Source: JBGTBD01 sp041749475
GTDB taxonomy: Bacteria; Pseudomonadota; Alphaproteobacteria; Rickettsiales; UBA998
Reading direction: 5' to 3'
Assembly: GCA_041749475.1 (NCBI GenBank)
Contig: JBGTBD010000012.1
Location: 1-25,719, forward strand
Length of the DNA: 25,719 nucleotides
In this document: in pieces, positions 24,229 to 25,719 of the stretch
Layout of the letters: each line of letters opens with the position of its first letter
How positions within the stretch are numbered: the stretch's first letter is position 1
The notes under the pieces: generated by a model
The model's database searches: none
Seen by the model: the letters and a program-made list of their open reading frames with translations, nothing else
What the model was told of the DNA's origin: nothing
Program-made: the position numbers and the translations under genes

Positions 24229-25374
24229 ATGATTGTCGGACAGGACCCTGCTCCCGCACCATCCGCGAGTGACCTGCGCGTCCTGATTGTGGACGACTCC
24301 GCCATCATCCGCGCGATGATCGGCAAACGCATTTCCGAGACGGAAGGGCTACGCCTCGTCTCCAGTCTCGCCAACGGCGAGATGGCAGTGAATTACATGA
24401 AGAACAATATTGTCGATGTCGTCATCCTCGATCTGGAGATGCCGGTGATGGACGGGATGACCGCGCTGCCGAAAATTTTGGAGCTATCACCCGCTACCCG
24501 CGTCATCATCGTCTCCACCCTTTCGTTCAAGAATGCCGAAGTCAGCATCCGGGCGATGCAGATGGGCGCGACCGATTATATCGCCAAGCCTACCTCTCAC
24601 CGCGACAAGGAATCCGCTGAACCATTCTTCCGTGAGTTGATCACTAAGATTAAGGCCGTTGGTAAACCTTCCCCCCGTCCATCGGCGTCGCCCACACAGG
24701 GAAAGTTCCCAGCGCGTCTTGAACCGGAAGTGCCCGTCAATTTCCATTTACCGGAGCATACGGGTAATCGCATCGTGTTCCCCACCTTCGCCCCGCAGGC
24801 CCTTGCCATCGCTTCTTCGACCGGCGGGCCGCAGGCATTGTTATACCTCTTCAAGGAGTTAAAACCCTATCTACGCCGCGTTCCCATCTTCATCACGCAA
24901 CATATGCCTGCCACCTTCACCAAGATTCTTGCCCAGCATCTGAGTGAAGCATCTGGGCGCGACTGCCATGAGGGGATCGACGGCGAAGTGATACAGCCGG
25001 GGAAAATCTATCTTGCCCCCGGTGAATTCCATATGGTTCCGCAAATGAAAAAGGGCCAGCTTTCCATCACCCTCAATAACGGTCCGGAAGTCAATTACTG
25101 TCGCCCCGCGGCCGACCCGATGATTGATGGATTGGTAGAACTATACGGCAATAAATTGTTATTGACGGTGCTCACTGGCATGGGGTCTGACGGCCTCGGC
25201 GGAGCGCGCAATCTGAATACGCGCGGTGGATTCGTCGTAGCGCAGGACGAGGCGTCGAGTGTCGTCTGGGGTATGCCCAAAGCCGTGGTCGAACATAACA
25301 TCGCCAAGAACGTACTCTCCCTGCAGGCCATGCCCGCCTACCTCATCAAAGCCTTCGGGGAGCAGCCGTTATGA
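24229..25374 (+). CDS. cheB: Chemotaxis protein-glutamate methylesterase CheB
   Basis: A 381-residue two-domain enzyme. The N-terminal receiver has VLIVDDSAIIR and phosphoacceptor D68 in ILDLEMPVMDG. A Pro/Ser-rich linker (about 143-185) leads to the methylesterase domain, with the catalytic triad visible as S197 in SSTGG, H225 in TQHMP and D321 in GMGSDG. It removes methyl groups from (and can deamidate) receptor glutamates when phosphorylated by CheA, giving adaptation opposite to CheR. The start ATG at 24229 has AGGG six bases upstream. About 14 residues precede the receiver, slightly longer than usual. The stop overlaps the cheR start, so methylesterase and methyltransferase are translated together. 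Nothing unusual is seen in the active sites. Confidence 0.96.
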   Translation: MIVGQDPAPAPSASDLRVLIVDDSAIIRAMIGKRISETEGLRLVSSLANGEMAVNYMKNNIVDVVILDLEMPVMDGMTALPKILELSPATRVIIVSTLSFKNAEVSIRAMQMGATDYIAKPTSHRDKESAEPFFRELITKIKAVGKPSPRPSASPTQGKFPARLEPEVPVNFHLPEHTGNRIVFPTFAPQALAIASSTGGPQALLYLFKELKPYLRRVPIFITQHMPATFTKILAQHLSEASGRDCHEGIDGEVIQPGKIYLAPGEFHMVPQMKKGQLSITLNNGPEVNYCRPAADPMIDGLVELYGNKLLLTVLTGMGSDGLGGARNLNTRGGFVVAQDEASSVVWGMPKAVVEHNIAKNVLSLQAMPAYLIKAFGEQPL

Positions 25375-25719
25375 TGCCCGCCGAGTTCACCTTTATGGTC
25401 GAGTTCCTGAAGAAGCGCTCCGGCCTGTCGCTGGGGGACGATAAGCAATATCTCGTGGAATCCCGCCTGAAACCGTTGGCGCGGGATAAGGGCTTTGATT
25501 CCATCTCCGCCCTCATTCAGCATCTGCGTGGCAATCCGGCGGAACAGCTCCAGCGTGAAGTCATGGAGGCGATGACCACGAACGAAACTATGTTCTTCCG
25601 CGACAATAAGCCCTTCCTCCGTCTCAGGGATAAATTCCTGCCCGAGATGAAGCCGAGCCTCACCAACGGGAAACTGCGCATCCTCAGCGCCGCCTGCTCC
25701 AGCGGGCAGGAGCCATATT
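25371..25719 (+). CDS. cheR: Chemotaxis protein methyltransferase CheR (cut by window end)
   Basis: The first 116 residues of CheR, open at the right edge. The N-terminal helical domain contains FMVEFLKKRSGLSL and EVMEAMTTNETMFFRDNKPF (about 64-83), a CheR signature. The SAM-binding domain begins with LRILSAACSSGQEPY (about 102-116), the family's S-A-x-C-S-x-G-x-E-P-Y motif. CheR methylates receptor glutamates using S-adenosylmethionine. ATG 25371 is preceded by GGGGAG eight bases upstream and overlaps the cheB stop; ATG 25374 is an equivalent in-frame choice. Genes beyond cheR are not visible. Confidence 0.93.
   Translation, partial: MMPAEFTFMVEFLKKRSGLSLGDDKQYLVESRLKPLARDKGFDSISALIQHLRGNPAEQLQREVMEAMTTNETMFFRDNKPFLRLRDKFLPEMKPSLTNGKLRILSAACSSGQEPY

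Overview
The window reads as ordinary chromosome of a flagellated or otherwise chemotactic alphaproteobacterium. The pointers are a ChpT-type histidine phosphotransferase, a short DUF1674 (SdhAF4-type) protein ending in RYGDWE-x-NG, a heparinase II/III-like gene in an rsmB-rpe cluster, and a CheA carrying its own receiver. Base composition is moderately GC-rich and even by eye. I see no phage, IS element, integrase or CRISPR array. Genus or order cannot be fixed from the sequence alone.

Layout: (1) 22-3444, a large, divergent phosphoenolpyruvate carboxylase-like gene. (2) 3526-3601, tRNA-Ala(UGC) with its own likely promoter. (3) 4735-3788 on the minus strand, a membrane-anchored SRPBCC protein followed by a DUF1428/YbaA-like protein. 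(4) 4921-13054, an alpha-2-macroglobulin gene overlapping pbpC, the known periplasmic defence and peptidoglycan pair. (5) 13069-13185, two oppositely oriented REP-like double hairpins between convergent genes. (6) 17475-13234 on the minus strand, rsmB, rpe, a gmhA-like sugar isomerase and a heparinase-like gene, the last three overlapping. (7) 17554-19781 on the plus strand, an SdhAF4-type gene, an O-antigen-ligase-like gene and yaaA. (8) 19882-25719, a chpT-like gene and then cheA, cheW, cheY, cheB and cheR, the last cut by the window end. No gene-free stretch exceeds 300 bases. The longest are 3602-3787, 4736-4920 and 13055-13233.

How the parts work together: region 8 is a chemotaxis operon in which the kinase CheA has a histidine phosphotransfer domain, two CheW-like domains and a C-terminal receiver. 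CheW couples it to receptors (none in the window), CheY carries the output, and CheB and CheR reset receptor methylation. Placing a ChpT-like phosphotransferase directly upstream suggests a link between chemotaxis and a phosphorelay. Rpe and the GmhA-like isomerase both act on pentose/heptulose phosphates, and the divergent O-antigen-ligase-like gene acts on surface glycan, so regions 6 and 7 lean towards envelope polysaccharide. The strongest oddity is the PEPC-like protein: it keeps the TAHPT box and the acidic metal ligands but has lost the FHGRGG loop and the WTQxR motif.
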